A DNA stretch of 64,000 bases from Anaerolineaceae bacterium (GTDB taxonomy: Bacteria; Chloroflexota; Anaerolineae; Anaerolineales; Anaerolineaceae), in contig JAENZD010000001.1 of NCBI GenBank assembly GCA_016841445.1, positions 1,426,001-1,490,000 of the forward strand. Direction: 5' to 3'. Numbering within the stretch: the first letter of the stretch is position 1; each line of letters begins with the position of its first letter. The position numbers and the translations under genes are program-made. The notes below the pieces were generated by a model. The model did not search any database. It saw only the letters and a list, made by a program, of their open reading frames with translations, and was not told the DNA's origin. Below, piece after piece: positions 19,161 to 28,713 of this stretch.

Positions 19161-21071
19161 TTATGGATTCAATTTCTCTTTGAAAAAATCCGTAATCCGA
19201 TTATAGCAGGTCACCTTGTTTTCGTACTTTTCTACGCCGTGGCCTTCGTTTTCGAATAACAGGATTTCAACATCTTTGCCAATCTCCTGGAGATGCTCCA
19301 CAAGGTCTTCTGACTCCTCTGCGACGACGCGCGGATCATTTCGTCCCTGGATGACCAGCATTGGGAATGTGATGTTATCAATATGTGTGTCAGGTGAACG
19401 ATCTTTTAAGAATGCCAGGTCCTCAGGAATATCAGGATTTCCAAGTGCAACGTTGAAGTAAGGTTTCCATGTTGGGGGAATACGCTCCAGGAATGTCAGC
19501 AAATCATACGGACCAAACATATCCACAGCAGCAGTCCAGAGATCAGGATGCCGTCCAGCAAGGGTCAGCGTCATATAGCCACCGTAAGACCGGCCTACCA
19601 CCCCGCTGCGATCCACATCCAGCCGGTCATCCTTAGGCAAAACCTCTTTCATGGCATGAACGTGATCCAACCGGTCCATACCGCCCCAATCCCTGTCCAC
19701 GTGTTTGGTATAACTTAATCCATAGCCAGTGCTACCTCGTACATTCGGGACAAATACAGCAAAACCCTGAAGGGTGAGGTACTGGATCAACGGCATCGAG
19801 AACCAGGAAAAATCCGGCCTTTCCTGTCCCTGCGGCCCACCATGAAGATAGTAAACCACGGGGCGTTTCCCGCTAAAACCCAATTCATCGGAAGGCATGT
19901 ACAACCTGGCTGAAATTCTTAGCCCATCAAATGATGTAAATGAGAGGTCTTCTCCTGCAGAAAGCAGCCCTTCCGGAATGCCTAATATTGCTTCCTGTGT
20001 ATGCTGAACAAGGATATCGCGATCTTTGCCTTCAATGGTGTAAATTTGAGTGGGTGACAGTGCCGTTGAAAAGGCGATTGCGAAACGGTCTGAATACTGA
20101 TCATATTTAAGGGCTTCGAGGACCCCGCCAGATAACATCCCTTTGCCCACCAGGATGTTGAGAACCCGCATCACTTTTTCTTCCTCGTCAAATTCTGCTT
20201 CATATCCCCATGTTTCACCATCAATATTGAATTGAAGGTAATAATTCCCGTTCTCAAGGGTTTCCAAACCTTCAAATTCACCAATACCGGTATGTGCCAG
20301 GCCGTCAAACGGGACTTCTGAGACTTTCCCAGGATCTTGAAAGGATAGATAACCCAATCCATAGGTGTCACTGAATAAGGCATTCGTGAAAACGAGACCT
20401 TTATCATTTGTTGTGAAGAATCCTCCGCCAAAAGCAGTTAGAGGCACGACTTCGCCCTCTTCTCTTTGATCCAAGGGCTTGCCATAAAGAAGCTTCAGGT
20501 CTTTACCTTTTTCCCAAAGGTAGGCAACGGTATCACCGACCATATAGCCTTCAACCAATACAACCCTTGAATAATCTTCATTCATTGCTGCCGGGTACCC
20601 ACCGTATGGGCTGGCATAGACTTCTTCGACATCACCAGTATCTAGGTGACAGAGATATGTCCGCAAGATGCCTTCTTCCCGAGATTCTGCAGTAATGAAT
20701 CCCAGATTCTTTTCTATATCGATATCGTCCATATGACATCGGGTGTTCTCGAAGAAATTATTGAATGCCGGTTCGGGAAAACCTCCAGCTAATGGGATTT
20801 CCATCGGCAGATAATTTTCATCACCATCTTTATCAATCATGACAAGAATTTTCCCCAGGTCTTTGAGCACAGCAAATGACATACCACCAATCAGGTGCGG
20901 GTTCTGAAGAACAATATTCGGAGGGAGCAAGGGTAATGGGACGCTGCCGCCATGATCCATTACATATAAACTATTGTGACCGCTCAAATTTGAAAGAAAA
21001 TAAATTTTTTCATCAACCAGTTCCGGGCGTAGAAACAACCTCGCTGACAATAATGCTTCAATTCGATACAT
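19161..21071 (-). CDS. S9 family serine peptidase (prolyl oligopeptidase/acylaminoacyl peptidase type)
   Basis: A 636-residue protein with an N-terminal beta-propeller (about 1-370) and a C-terminal alpha/beta hydrolase domain. The nucleophile is in VVGRSYGGYMTLT, the acid in VIQGRNDPRV, and the His in ENEGHGVEKY. YYLHGGPQGQ supplies the oxyanion loop. No signal peptide is seen, so it probably works in the cytoplasm on short peptides. AAGGAG is 8 bases upstream of the ATG. The small membrane protein gene lies 18 bases upstream on the same strand. Confidence 0.92.
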   Translation of the reverse strand: MYRIEALLSARLFLRPELVDEKIYFLSNLSGHNSLYVMDHGGSVPLPLLPPNIVLQNPHLIGGMSFAVLKDLGKILVMIDKDGDENYLPMEIPLAGGFPEPAFNNFFENTRCHMDDIDIEKNLGFITAESREEGILRTYLCHLDTGDVEEVYASPYGGYPAAMNEDYSRVVLVEGYMVGDTVAYLWEKGKDLKLLYGKPLDQREEGEVVPLTAFGGGFFTTNDKGLVFTNALFSDTYGLGYLSFQDPGKVSEVPFDGLAHTGIGEFEGLETLENGNYYLQFNIDGETWGYEAEFDEEEKVMRVLNILVGKGMLSGGVLEALKYDQYSDRFAIAFSTALSPTQIYTIEGKDRDILVQHTQEAILGIPEGLLSAGEDLSFTSFDGLRISARLYMPSDELGFSGKRPVVYYLHGGPQGQERPDFSWFSMPLIQYLTLQGFAVFVPNVRGSTGYGLSYTKHVDRDWGGMDRLDHVHAMKEVLPKDDRLDVDRSGVVGRSYGGYMTLTLAGRHPDLWTAAVDMFGPYDLLTFLERIPPTWKPYFNVALGNPDIPEDLAFLKDRSPDTHIDNITFPMLVIQGRNDPRVVAEESEDLVEHLQEIGKDVEILLFENEGHGVEKYENKVTCYNRITDFFKEKLNP

Positions 21072-21089
21072 TCTGCTGCTCCTTAGTTT

Positions 21090-21356
21090 TTAATTTTGTT
21101 GCTCAATCAAGCTCAGCCAATACCCAAGCCCCAATAATACAACCGTTCCTAGAATACCAAATCCCATATGGATTGTTCCCACATCGATGAATTTAATATC
21201 GAGAATTTCAGCCAGGAAATGACCGCCAAAGAAACCCACCCAACTTAAGATCAGGTAGAGGAGCAGCTTCCCCAGACTTCCGCCACGCCATAAATGCAAT
21301 AGGCTGCCAAAAAAAGCAGCCAGGAAGAAAGAAAATACAATCGCTGGAAAGGTCAT
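21090..21356 (-). CDS. small three-helix membrane protein, unknown function
   Basis: An 88-residue hydrophobic protein with three likely membrane helices (about residues 3-20, 29-48 and 62-82). The loop LHLWRGGSLGK is the only strongly polar part. It sits between mnmA and the S9 peptidase gene on the same strand with short gaps (31 and 18 bases), so it is probably in their operon. I do not recognise a named family. Confidence 0.6.
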   Translation of the reverse strand: MTFPAIVFSFFLAAFFGSLLHLWRGGSLGKLLLYLILSWVGFFGGHFLAEILDIKFIDVGTIHMGFGILGTVVLLGLGYWLSLIEQQN

Positions 21357-21387
21357 TATTTCAATCCTTCTTGAAAATTAATTAGTT

Positions 21388-22464
21388 TCAACTTGATAGG
21401 CGGATGGTTCCACCACCCAGACATTCCTCACCATTATAAAGCACCGCGACTTGTCCGGGTGTAATACCGCGCTGTTCCTTTATAAAGTTTAACCGAAATT
21501 GCCCCGGTGTGAGATCTGAAAGCACTGCCGGGGCAGGTTTCGCACGGTAGCGGATCATCACATCATAGATATCATTGACCGAGGGAGGATCTCCTGTAAT
21601 CCAATTGGGACTACTTGCTACAAGCGTTCTCTGACCCACCTGATGTGCATATCCAACAACGAGGCGGTTCATCTCAACATCTTTACCGGTGACAAAGTAC
21701 GGTTCTGTCGACGCCACCCGAATCCCTTTCCGTTGGCCAATCGTGTAAAACGGGAGTCCCTGGTGCTCACCGATCACCTTTCCCTCAGTATTCACAATCT
21801 CTCCAGGTTCTATCGAATCGCGCGCATATCGCTGCAAGAAATCACGATAATCAACCGAACCTAAAAAACATAGGTCCTGACTATCATGCCTGTCTGCTGT
21901 GGGTAAATTCAGTTTTCTTGCTTTCGCTCTGACCTCAATTTTCAGCATCTCTCCCAACGGCAGGAGCGTTCCTTGAAACTGCTGCTGGTTAAGCAAGGAG
22001 AGCACATAGGACTGATCCTTGGTTTTATCAATTCCCCTATAAAGTCGAACAACGCCAAAATTATTTCGCTTAAGTCTTGCATAGTGCCCAGTTGCAAAAT
22101 AATCCGCACCGTGCTCAAAGGCATAAGATTGCAGTACGCCCCATTTAACCTGGGGGTTGCAAAACAAACATGGATTAGGCGTCTCTCCTGCAGTATATTG
22201 CTTGATAAAAGGCTTCACAACACTGGAAAAGAATTGCTCTTTAATATCTACCGAAACAAAAGGAATCCCAAGTGTTTCTGCAGTTCGCCTCGCCAGATCA
22301 ATCGAACTTTCTTGTTGTTGATCACCTCGATGCCATTTTGGATCTTTCCAGGTTTCCATATGAATACCGGTAACATTGTAACCTTGAGATAACAAGGTTT
22401 CGGCAGCAACCGCGCTGTCCACACCCCCACTCATCGCAACATAAACAAGGCCTCTCCTATTCAT
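21388..22464 (-). CDS. mnmA: tRNA-specific 2-thiouridylase MnmA
   Basis: Thiolates U34 of tRNA-Lys, -Glu and -Gln. The 358-residue protein has the PP-loop MSGGVDSAVAAE, the catalytic Cys region NPCLFCNPQVKWG, GHYARLKR, and the second Cys in SQDLCFLGSVDYRDF. The C-terminal beta-barrel follows (YTIGQRKGI). Length and motifs are standard. It diverges from tatD across a short shared promoter region. Confidence 0.96.
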   Translation of the reverse strand: MNRRGLVYVAMSGGVDSAVAAETLLSQGYNVTGIHMETWKDPKWHRGDQQQESSIDLARRTAETLGIPFVSVDIKEQFFSSVVKPFIKQYTAGETPNPCLFCNPQVKWGVLQSYAFEHGADYFATGHYARLKRNNFGVVRLYRGIDKTKDQSYVLSLLNQQQFQGTLLPLGEMLKIEVRAKARKLNLPTADRHDSQDLCFLGSVDYRDFLQRYARDSIEPGEIVNTEGKVIGEHQGLPFYTIGQRKGIRVASTEPYFVTGKDVEMNRLVVGYAHQVGQRTLVASSPNWITGDPPSVNDIYDVMIRYRAKPAPAVLSDLTPGQFRLNFIKEQRGITPGQVAVLYNGEECLGGGTIRLSS

Positions 22465-22498
22465 GGTCTCAATTTTACCTTATCGAATGCTTCTTGCC

Positions 22499-22507
22499 TG
22501 CTATAAT
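22499..22507 (+). promoter_or_regulatory. extended -10 promoter of tatD
   Basis: TGCTATAAT is an exact extended -10 element; no good -35 hexamer is seen. It lies about 37 bases ahead of the tatD ATG. Confidence 0.5.
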
Positions 22508-22543
22508 AAATCAAACCACATCGCTAAATCGGAGAAGAAACAC

Positions 22544-23350
22544 ATGATCCCTTATACAGATACCCACTGCCACATTGATTTTGAAGATTTCAATAAAGAT
22601 CGGGATAAAGTCCTGGAAAATGCCTGGGAAAAAGGGATCGTCTGGATACTTAATCCAGGAGTCGATCTACAGACAAACGAAGCAGCAATCAATCTGGCAG
22701 GTTCGCATCCCAATAAAATAAATGCTGCAGTCGGCATTCATCCTACTTTTGGAAAACCATGGACAAACAGCATCCTATCAACCTTAAAACTTCAGGCTAA
22801 GAATCCAGGGGTGGTAGCCATTGGTGAAATTGGTCTGGATTATTACCGGAAGCATACGCCCTTCGAACAACAGCGATTGATGTTAAAAGAACAATTACAT
22901 CTCGCCGCCGAACGGAACCTCCCTGTAATTATCCATAACCGGGAATCGACCAATGATTTGATCTCCATCCTCCGTGAATGGCACCAGGACCTCGTTTCTT
23001 CAAACCACCCCTTGTCGGAACGTCCCGGTGTTCTGCATTCCTTCAGTGCGGGATATGATGACGCCATGGCAGTCATAGATATGAATTTTTACATTGGGAT
23101 CAGCGGACCTGTCACGTTCAAAAATGCAAAGGTCCTAAAGACATTGGTCTCACGAATACCAACAGATCGACTATTGCTTGAAACAGACGCTCCTTTTCTG
23201 ACGCCTCATCCCCATCGCGGTCAGCGAAATGAACCTGGATATATCCCATTGATAGCTGAGGAAATCGCCCGGTTGCAAAATACAACATCCCAAAACATTG
23301 CAGAGATCACATACGCAAATGCAATGCGTCTATTTAATCTACAGCGATAA
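22544..23350 (+). CDS. TatD family metal-dependent hydrolase (deoxyribonuclease)
   Basis: A ~268-residue TIM-barrel nuclease. Metal ligands are visible in DTHCHIDF at the N-terminus, GEIGLDYYR (Glu), the HSFSAGYDDA block (His), and LLETDAPFLTPHPHRG (Asp) near the C-terminus. The ATG at 22544 is preceded by GGAG; the longer frame from 22463 would overlap the mnmA start and has no support. The family is linked to DNA quality control and RNA turnover. Confidence 0.93.
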   Translation: MIPYTDTHCHIDFEDFNKDRDKVLENAWEKGIVWILNPGVDLQTNEAAINLAGSHPNKINAAVGIHPTFGKPWTNSILSTLKLQAKNPGVVAIGEIGLDYYRKHTPFEQQRLMLKEQLHLAAERNLPVIIHNRESTNDLISILREWHQDLVSSNHPLSERPGVLHSFSAGYDDAMAVIDMNFYIGISGPVTFKNAKVLKTLVSRIPTDRLLLETDAPFLTPHPHRGQRNEPGYIPLIAEEIARLQNTTSQNIAEITYANAMRLFNLQR

Positions 23351-23425
23351 AAACCAACCAAAATGAGGGGAACATAAACCAAACAATTATGCTATACGAA
23401 ACAAACATTAATGCGGGTTAAAAAC

Positions 23426-23466
23426 AAAAACCTTGAGATATCATTGGCTGATCGTTCAAGGTTTTT
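23426..23466. terminator. bidirectional terminator between tatD and the NarL-type regulator gene
   Basis: AAAAACCTTGA and TCAAGGTTTTT form an 11-bp perfect stem around a 19-base loop, with A and T runs built into the arms, between two convergent genes. Confidence 0.7.
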
Positions 23467-23507
23467 ATGCTATCAAAAACTGCAATCATTATGGTAAATT
23501 TTAATTT

Positions 23508-24173
23508 TTACCGGTCAAGGTATTCCTTCAGGCTGTGCCCAACAGCATAAGCAGCGGCTTCTGCGCGATTACTGACTCCCAGTTTGGATAAGATGCTGCT
23601 GACATAATTCCTGACAGTGCCCTCCCCCAAAAACAGCGCTTCTGCAATTTCACGGTTTGTTTTGCCTTCTGAGACAAGTGCCAACACATGCTTTTCCTGC
23701 TGGCTGAGATTAGCAAAGGCAGCAGCTTCCTCCTCTTTGACGGCTCTTCGAACTTCCTGGAAAACCCGCTGGGTGACAGCAGGATCCAGCAAAGCCTCAC
23801 CCCGGCATGCTGCTTCAATTGCTGTGATCAACCCCTCAGCGCCAATCTGTTTCAACACATACCCGCTGGCTCCCGCTCGGATTGCAGAGAAAAGCATATC
23901 GTCTTCAGCATAGGATGTCAGTATTACCACCCTCACGTCAGGCCATCTTTCAGTGATCTCCTCCGTTGCCTCAATCCCTGAAGGTCCCGGCAGGCGGATA
24001 TCCATCAATACCACATCCGGATGGTATTTTTCGACCATCTCCACGGCTTCTTTTGCGGTACCTGCCTCAGCTACCACTTCAAATTTGTCGTTATGCTCAA
24101 GCAGAGATTTCAATCCCAGTCGGACCACCTCGTGGTCGTCTACCAGTAAAATATGCTTCTTTTCCATATTCAA
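23508..24173 (-). CDS. NarL/FixJ family response regulator
   Basis: A 221-residue two-component regulator. The receiver domain (about 1-125) has the acidic pair in LLVDDHEV and the phospho-Asp in [11 protein letters not shown]. The LuxR-type helix-turn-helix (about 150-212) contains [25 protein letters not shown]. Its ATG overlaps the stop of the OmpR-type gene by four bases, so the two are translationally coupled. No histidine kinase gene is in this block. Confidence 0.95.
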   Translation of the reverse strand: MNMEKKHILLVDDHEVVRLGLKSLLEHNDKFEVVAEAGTAKEAVEMVEKYHPDVVLMDIRLPGPSGIEATEEITERWPDVRVVILTSYAEDDMLFSAIRAGASGYVLKQIGAEGLITAIEAACRGEALLDPAVTQRVFQEVRRAVKEEEAAAFANLSQQEKHVLALVSEGKTNREIAEALFLGEGTVRNYVSSILSKLGVSNRAEAAAYAVGHSLKEYLDR

Positions 24174-24907
24174 TCCTTCCCACCAGATACATCCTCACGT
24201 TTATAATCAACAAAGCGATAGCCTACACCACGCTCAGTGAGAATATATTTGGGGTTTGAGGGGTCTTCTTCGATTTTTTTACGTAAATAATTAATATACA
24301 ACCTGACATAATGGGGTTCATCCCGATATTCATAACCCCAAACCTTAGTAAGGATTTGGTCATGGGTCAAAACCCATCCCGCATTCTGAACTAAATGATA
24401 AAGTAAGCGGTATTCTGTCGGACGCAACTTAACCAGCTCATCGTTGACCCAAACTTCTCGCCGTCCAAAATCAATCTTTAACCAGTCGTCAACCTCAATT
24501 ATGCCTTCTTCTTGTTCTTCAAACGAAGATCCTCTTCTCAACACGGCTTTGACACGGCTGACGAGTTCACGGGGGCTGAATGGTTTTGTGATGTAATCAT
24601 CTGCACCTAATTCGAGCCCTCTAACTTTATCGTCTTCTTCGCTCTTGGCGGTCAGCATGATCACAGGCACCTGGCTGATCTCCCGTATCGTCCGCAATAC
24701 TTCAAACCCATCAATATCCGGCATCATAACATCCAAAAGAATCAGATCAGGCAGCGAATCACGCAAACGATCCAATGCCTGGGTGCCATTAAATGCTTCG
24801 ATAACCTCAAAACCATCCTGTTCAAGGTTTAAACGAATAAAACCAACCATTCGCCGCTCATCATCAACTACCAGGACACGGTATTTTCTTGAAGATGTAT
24901 CTAACAT
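24170..24907 (-). CDS. OmpR/PhoB family response regulator
   Basis: A 245-residue regulator with an N-terminal receiver ([11 protein letters not shown], phospho-Asp in [11 protein letters not shown], and [12 protein letters not shown]) and a C-terminal winged helix ([20 protein letters not shown] to [10 protein letters not shown]). It is the first of two regulators in an overlapping pair, downstream of the PP2C phosphatase gene by 24 bases. No sensor kinase is adjacent, so its partner must be elsewhere or it may be tied to the Ser/Thr kinase of this block. Confidence 0.95.
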   Translation of the reverse strand: MLDTSSRKYRVLVVDDERRMVGFIRLNLEQDGFEVIEAFNGTQALDRLRDSLPDLILLDVMMPDIDGFEVLRTIREISQVPVIMLTAKSEEDDKVRGLELGADDYITKPFSPRELVSRVKAVLRRGSSFEEQEEGIIEVDDWLKIDFGRREVWVNDELVKLRPTEYRLLYHLVQNAGWVLTHDQILTKVWGYEYRDEPHYVRLYINYLRKKIEEDPSNPKYILTERGVGYRFVDYKREDVSGGKD

Positions 24908-24931
24908 ATTTCTTCCAATCTCCTTATATGT

Positions 24932-25816
24932 TTAAACTAATTTTTCAACCAGGACAACGCTGATGTTATCCGGTCCGCCAGCGTCATTTGCCGCTTTTAC
25001 CAGTTCTGTCGTGGTTTCATCGAAATCATTAACGGAAGAGATCATTTCTTCAATTAGCGGATCCGACAGGACACTCCAAAGTCCATCTGAACAAATAAGC
25101 ATACGATCGCCCTTTTCAAATGGGAGCAGGCTAACATCGGGTTCAAGCGCATCCGATTGCCCAAGTGCTCGATAGAGTACATTTCGTTGAGGGTGTTGAT
25201 CTGCTTCGGAATGTGAGATTTCCCCAAGCTCAACCAGCCGGTTTACAAGTGAATGGTCCTTCGTTTTTAGCTGCAGCTTTCCATCAGGAGTAAGAAGATA
25301 CAACCGGCTGTCTCCAACATGGGCTGATACCAAACGATCTCCGATCACCAATGCAAGGGTTAAAGTCGTCCCACTGCCTGGCACTTGCTTCAATACCAAA
25401 TGCTGCGCCTTGTGAACAGCTTCGGTCACCAGGCCTTTGAGTTTTTCTTCAGAGGGGATCTCCGCATCAAAGAAAACGGGGAGGAGATTCTCTAATAAAA
25501 ACAGTCCAGTTCCCTGGGCAGCCTGGCGGCTTGCTTCTTCCCCGCGCTGATGCCCCCCCATACCATCCGCGACCAGAAATAATCCAATTGAGAAAGGCGT
25601 TTCACAGCGGAGAAACGAGCTTTGAAAAGTGAAAATCGCATCTTCATTATGCGACCTCTCTTTGCCGGGCGATTGACATGCGGAAACGCGGTAGCCTTGT
25701 TTAATATAATTCCCATCCAATGAATATTCCGAATCTTTGACATCAGGATGAATCATCAATCCTTTTGAATTACGATCTACCCTATCCTTATTAAACAAAT
25801 TAAAAATCCCGGGCAC
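24932..25816 (-). CDS. PP2C-type Ser/Thr protein phosphatase
   Basis: A 294-residue phosphatase. The metal-binding motifs of the PPM family are present: HNEDAIFTF, LVADGMGGHQRGEEAS, VGDSRLYLL, and CSDGLWSVL, with the last Asp in GGPDNISVVLV. A ~35-residue N-terminal extension precedes the domain. It would reverse phosphorylation by the Ser/Thr kinase encoded divergently at 26585. Probably soluble and cytoplasmic. Confidence 0.93.
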   Translation of the reverse strand: MPGIFNLFNKDRVDRNSKGLMIHPDVKDSEYSLDGNYIKQGYRVSACQSPGKERSHNEDAIFTFQSSFLRCETPFSIGLFLVADGMGGHQRGEEASRQAAQGTGLFLLENLLPVFFDAEIPSEEKLKGLVTEAVHKAQHLVLKQVPGSGTTLTLALVIGDRLVSAHVGDSRLYLLTPDGKLQLKTKDHSLVNRLVELGEISHSEADQHPQRNVLYRALGQSDALEPDVSLLPFEKGDRMLICSDGLWSVLSDPLIEEMISSVNDFDETTTELVKAANDAGGPDNISVVLVEKLV

Positions 25817-25924
25817 TTATTGTCTCCAATTATTTATTGACATTTTCCAGACTTTAGTAATTCTACTCAATTTGTCCAGATTTGTTAGAAACTGAGAGCG
25901 ATCAGGTCCACAATTCGCCCCAAA

Positions 25925-26440
25925 TCAACTATCCTCTTCTTGCAAGGGGGTAAGGAAATCTCCTGCTGACCAACCATTCCTGGTTTGATCATAAGGTGCT
26001 TCCAGATGCCACCAATGATAGCCGTCAACCTCGACCGGGCCATCAATCACCAGAAAAACCTCCGAATCAAGTGCCGTGAACTGAATGTCACCATCCAACC
26101 CGGGCTCTGCCCGCATTCGCAGGCCCGCACCACCCGTACCAATCACCTGAACATAACCACCGACGCCAATCACCCCTTCCGGCAGGAAGAATATCGATGT
26201 CGGTGTTGGAGAAGGGATCCCTGTTGGTTCCTGTGGTTTAGGCGTCAGGGTTGGTGCAAAAATTTTGGTAACCTGGGGCAATTCTACACTTGATTGTACT
26301 GGCCTTCGTCCTAAGAATAGGATTATCATCGCTAGAATTAACATTAAGACCATGAGGACAACACTTGTGATTATTGTAAGTGGAGAGAAGAAGTCTTTCC
26401 AGGATGTTTTCTTTCTGATTTTTGCCATTTTCAATATCAA
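25925..26440 (-). CDS. membrane-anchored SH3-like domain protein
   Basis: A 167-171-residue protein with one membrane helix (about residues 22-46), a Pro/Thr-rich linker (TLTPKPQEPTGIPSP), and a C-terminal bacterial SH3-like domain (GLRMRAEPGLDGDIQF to GWSAGDFL). The C-terminus should face outside, where such domains often bind cell-wall material. The likely start is the internal ATG at 26428 (MAKIRKK). Placed between a kinase and a phosphatase, it could be an envelope sensor part, but that is inference. Confidence 0.75.
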   Translation of the reverse strand: MILKMAKIRKKTSWKDFFSPLTIITSVVLMVLMLILAMIILFLGRRPVQSSVELPQVTKIFAPTLTPKPQEPTGIPSPTPTSIFFLPEGVIGVGGYVQVIGTGGAGLRMRAEPGLDGDIQFTALDSEVFLVIDGPVEVDGYHWWHLEAPYDQTRNGWSAGDFLTPLQEEDS

Positions 26441-26552
26441 TCAATATATTTGATGTTTCAATAATTATAGCCCATCCACGCGGAAATAAAATTAGCTTCG
26501 ATTGATCCCTAATCGGGTAAGATTACAATAATAGTATTCATCAAGTTGACTA

Positions 26553-26561
26553 TGTTATAAT
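26553..26561 (+). promoter_or_regulatory. extended -10 promoter of the Ser/Thr kinase gene
   Basis: TGTTATAAT matches an extended -10 element. The start codon at 26579 or 26585 follows closely, so the leader would be very short. Confidence 0.45.
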
Positions 26562-26584
26562 CGACCGCAGAAGAATTTATGATC

Positions 26585-27661
26585 ATGACCGATTCAAATT
26601 TATTAAATGGCCGCTATCGCTTAATCTCCCCGATCGGATCGGGCGGTATGGCTGTTGTCCATAAAGCATATGATGAAATGCTCGAACGGACAGTAGCCAT
26701 AAAGATCCTGAAAGAAGACTACGCCTCTGATCTTGAATTCCGTGAGAGATTTAAACAGGAGGCTAAGGCAGCAGCCAATCTCTCCCATCCCAACATCGTG
26801 ACCGTTTACGACTTTGGTTTCGATGATGGCCAGGTATTTATTGTTTTCGAGCACATAGAAGGCAAAGACCTGAAATCATTGATCCGCAAAGAAAACCATT
26901 TCAGCATCAAAGACGCTGTTGGGTTGATGGTTCAGGCGTGTGCTGGGGTCGGTTATGCACATCGCGCAGGGTTGGTGCACTGCGATATCAAACCCCACAA
27001 TATGCTTGTTTCGAATGATTTCAGGCTGAAGGTAACAGATTTTGGGATCGCACGTGCATTAGCTAGCATCCACCCGGATGAAAAGAGCGAGATTGTTTGG
27101 GGTTCACCCCACTATTTTGCGCCAGAACAGGCAGCGGGCGGTCCACCTTCACCTGCGTCTGATGTATATTCTCTGGGTGTGATCTTGTATGAAATGTTAA
27201 CTGGCCAACTTCCTTTTGAGGCAAGCAGCTCAGCAGAGCTTTCAAGAATGCACCGCACTGCAGCCCCTGTTCCACCCAGGCAAGTGAATCCAAACCTGCC
27301 AATCAGTCTTGAGGAAATTACGTTAAAGGTCCTTTCAAAAGAACCTTCTGCTCGATACAGGACTGCTGATCAATTGGGACGTGTACTGATTTCCTTCAGT
27401 GAACTGAATAATGAAAAAACAGGACCGATATTGCTTCCCAAGCCTGGGAAAAGTGACAGGTCTGTAACGCCAATACCTGTTTCCGCCCCACCTGTCATCC
27501 CTGAGGCTCAAGTGAGTTCAATTCCCGAGGAATCACCACAACAAGAAAGCGAAGGGACAAATGTTGATTGGGTAACCTGGCTGCTTGGTTTATTGGCGTT
27601 TACAGCAATTTTCGGTTTGATACCTTTCTGGCTGTTCATCTATTACTCGATCAACCCTTAA
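26585..27661 (+). CDS. membrane-bound Ser/Thr protein kinase
   Basis: A ~358-residue Hanks-type kinase. The glycine loop is IGSGGMAVVHKAYD, the ATP lysine is in TVAIKIL, the catalytic loop is VHCDIKPHNML (HCD in place of the usual HRD), and the metal motif is DFGIA, followed by APEQ. A Pro/Ser-rich linker leads to one C-terminal membrane helix (VTWLLGLLAFTAIFGLIPFW) with almost nothing outside, so PASTA-type sensor domains are absent. An ATG at 26579 is equally possible. The PP2C gene nearby on the other strand is its natural counterpart. Confidence 0.92.
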   Translation: MTDSNLLNGRYRLISPIGSGGMAVVHKAYDEMLERTVAIKILKEDYASDLEFRERFKQEAKAAANLSHPNIVTVYDFGFDDGQVFIVFEHIEGKDLKSLIRKENHFSIKDAVGLMVQACAGVGYAHRAGLVHCDIKPHNMLVSNDFRLKVTDFGIARALASIHPDEKSEIVWGSPHYFAPEQAAGGPPSPASDVYSLGVILYEMLTGQLPFEASSSAELSRMHRTAAPVPPRQVNPNLPISLEEITLKVLSKEPSARYRTADQLGRVLISFSELNNEKTGPILLPKPGKSDRSVTPIPVSAPPVIPEAQVSSIPEESPQQESEGTNVDWVTWLLGLLAFTAIFGLIPFWLFIYYSINP

Positions 27662-27687
27662 CTTAAACGATCTCAAAAAGGAATGAT

Positions 27688-28350
27688 ATGTCGATCATAA
27701 TTGCTCCTTCCATTCTATCCGCTGACATAAACCGCTTGGGTGACGAAATAAAACAAGCCGAGGACGGCGGTGCTGATTGGATACACGTTGATGTTATGGA
27801 TGGCAGGTTCGTACCAAATATCACTTTCGGACCGCTTGTCGTTAAAGCTGTAAGACGAATGACCAATCTTCCGATTGATGTCCACCTGATGATCGTCGAA
27901 CCCGAACGGCACCTTGACGCCTTTGCTGATGCCGGTACAGACCATTTAACAGTTCACTATGAAACTTGCCCCCATATACACCGCACCCTACAAACCATCC
28001 GTGAACTAGGCATGGGACCCGGCATCGTAATCAATCCAGGAACGCCCATCAACACACTGGAAGAGTTAACCCATGATTTTGAGAAGGTTTTGTTGATGAC
28101 AGTGAACCCGGGTTTTGGTGGTCAGACTTTTATAAAATCCATGCCTGATAAAATACGGCGGACCCAAGCTTTGCTTCATGAAAAAGGGTCCACTGCAACA
28201 ATACAAGTGGATGGTGGAATTTATTCGGATACGATTAAAGATTGCTACCTCGCTGGGGCAACGAATTTTGTCGCTGGTTCTGCGATCTTTGGATATAAAG
28301 AGGGGATTGCTGCTGGGATAAAAGTGCTGCGTCAAGCGCTTGAGGGCTGA
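27688..28350 (+). CDS. rpe: ribulose-phosphate 3-epimerase
   Basis: Interconverts ribulose 5-phosphate and xylulose 5-phosphate. The 220-residue TIM barrel shows IIAPSILSAD, HVDVMDGRFVPNITFG with metal-binding His and catalytic Asp, VHLMIVEPE, MTVNPGFGGQTF, and the second Asp in QVDGGI. Length is standard. It starts 26 bases after the kinase gene with AAAGGAA ahead, so it may be read from the same promoter. Confidence 0.96.
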   Translation: MSIIIAPSILSADINRLGDEIKQAEDGGADWIHVDVMDGRFVPNITFGPLVVKAVRRMTNLPIDVHLMIVEPERHLDAFADAGTDHLTVHYETCPHIHRTLQTIRELGMGPGIVINPGTPINTLEELTHDFEKVLLMTVNPGFGGQTFIKSMPDKIRRTQALLHEKGSTATIQVDGGIYSDTIKDCYLAGATNFVAGSAIFGYKEGIAAGIKVLRQALEG

Positions 28351-28359
28351 AATTAAAGC

Positions 28360-28390
28360 AAAAATCGCGGCCAATAAGCCGCGACTATTG
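28360..28390 (-). terminator. intrinsic terminator after rpmB
   Basis: TCGCGGC at 28365-28371 pairs with GCCGCGA at 28378-28384. On the minus strand the hairpin is followed by a T run, so it terminates rpmB; there is no T tract on the plus side. Confidence 0.7.
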
Positions 28391-28409
28391 CTACAAAGTA
28401 GTGTTGTTA

Positions 28410-28595
28410 TTATTTAGTGGATTTTGTCAAAGTGCGGATGCACCGGGTGCATAATTTTTTACTAACCATTCGTCCATCCTCATAAACACTGACTTTTTGG
28501 AGGTTTGGTTTGAAGGTTCGTTTTGTTGCCCGCATGGAGTGACTTCGGTTATGGCCGAAAGTGGTCTTCTTTCCACAATGTTCGCAAACTGCCAT
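28410..28595 (-). CDS. rpmB: 50S ribosomal protein L28
   Basis: A 61-residue L28. The N-terminus [10 protein letters not shown] and the C-terminal LCTRCIRT supply four cysteines (C4, C7, C49, C52), so this is a zinc-binding form. The [19 protein letters not shown] block is typical. It diverges from the asp23-like gene, an arrangement shared with many Firmicutes. Confidence 0.96.
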   Translation of the reverse strand: MAVCEHCGKKTTFGHNRSHSMRATKRTFKPNLQKVSVYEDGRMVSKKLCTRCIRTLTKSTK

Positions 28596-28713
28596 GATGT
28601 CGTCCTTTCACATCTTGAGATATAATGACTTAGTTTGAAAATGCTTCTTTCAAACAGCGAATTATTTTACCATAATCTACTTAAAGCAACAAGCAAGTTA
28701 GGTGAAAAAGGAT

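Noticed and set aside
21973-22392. Plus-strand open frame of 139 codons inside mnmA
   Set aside because: Antisense to a fully conserved gene; no recognisable protein features.
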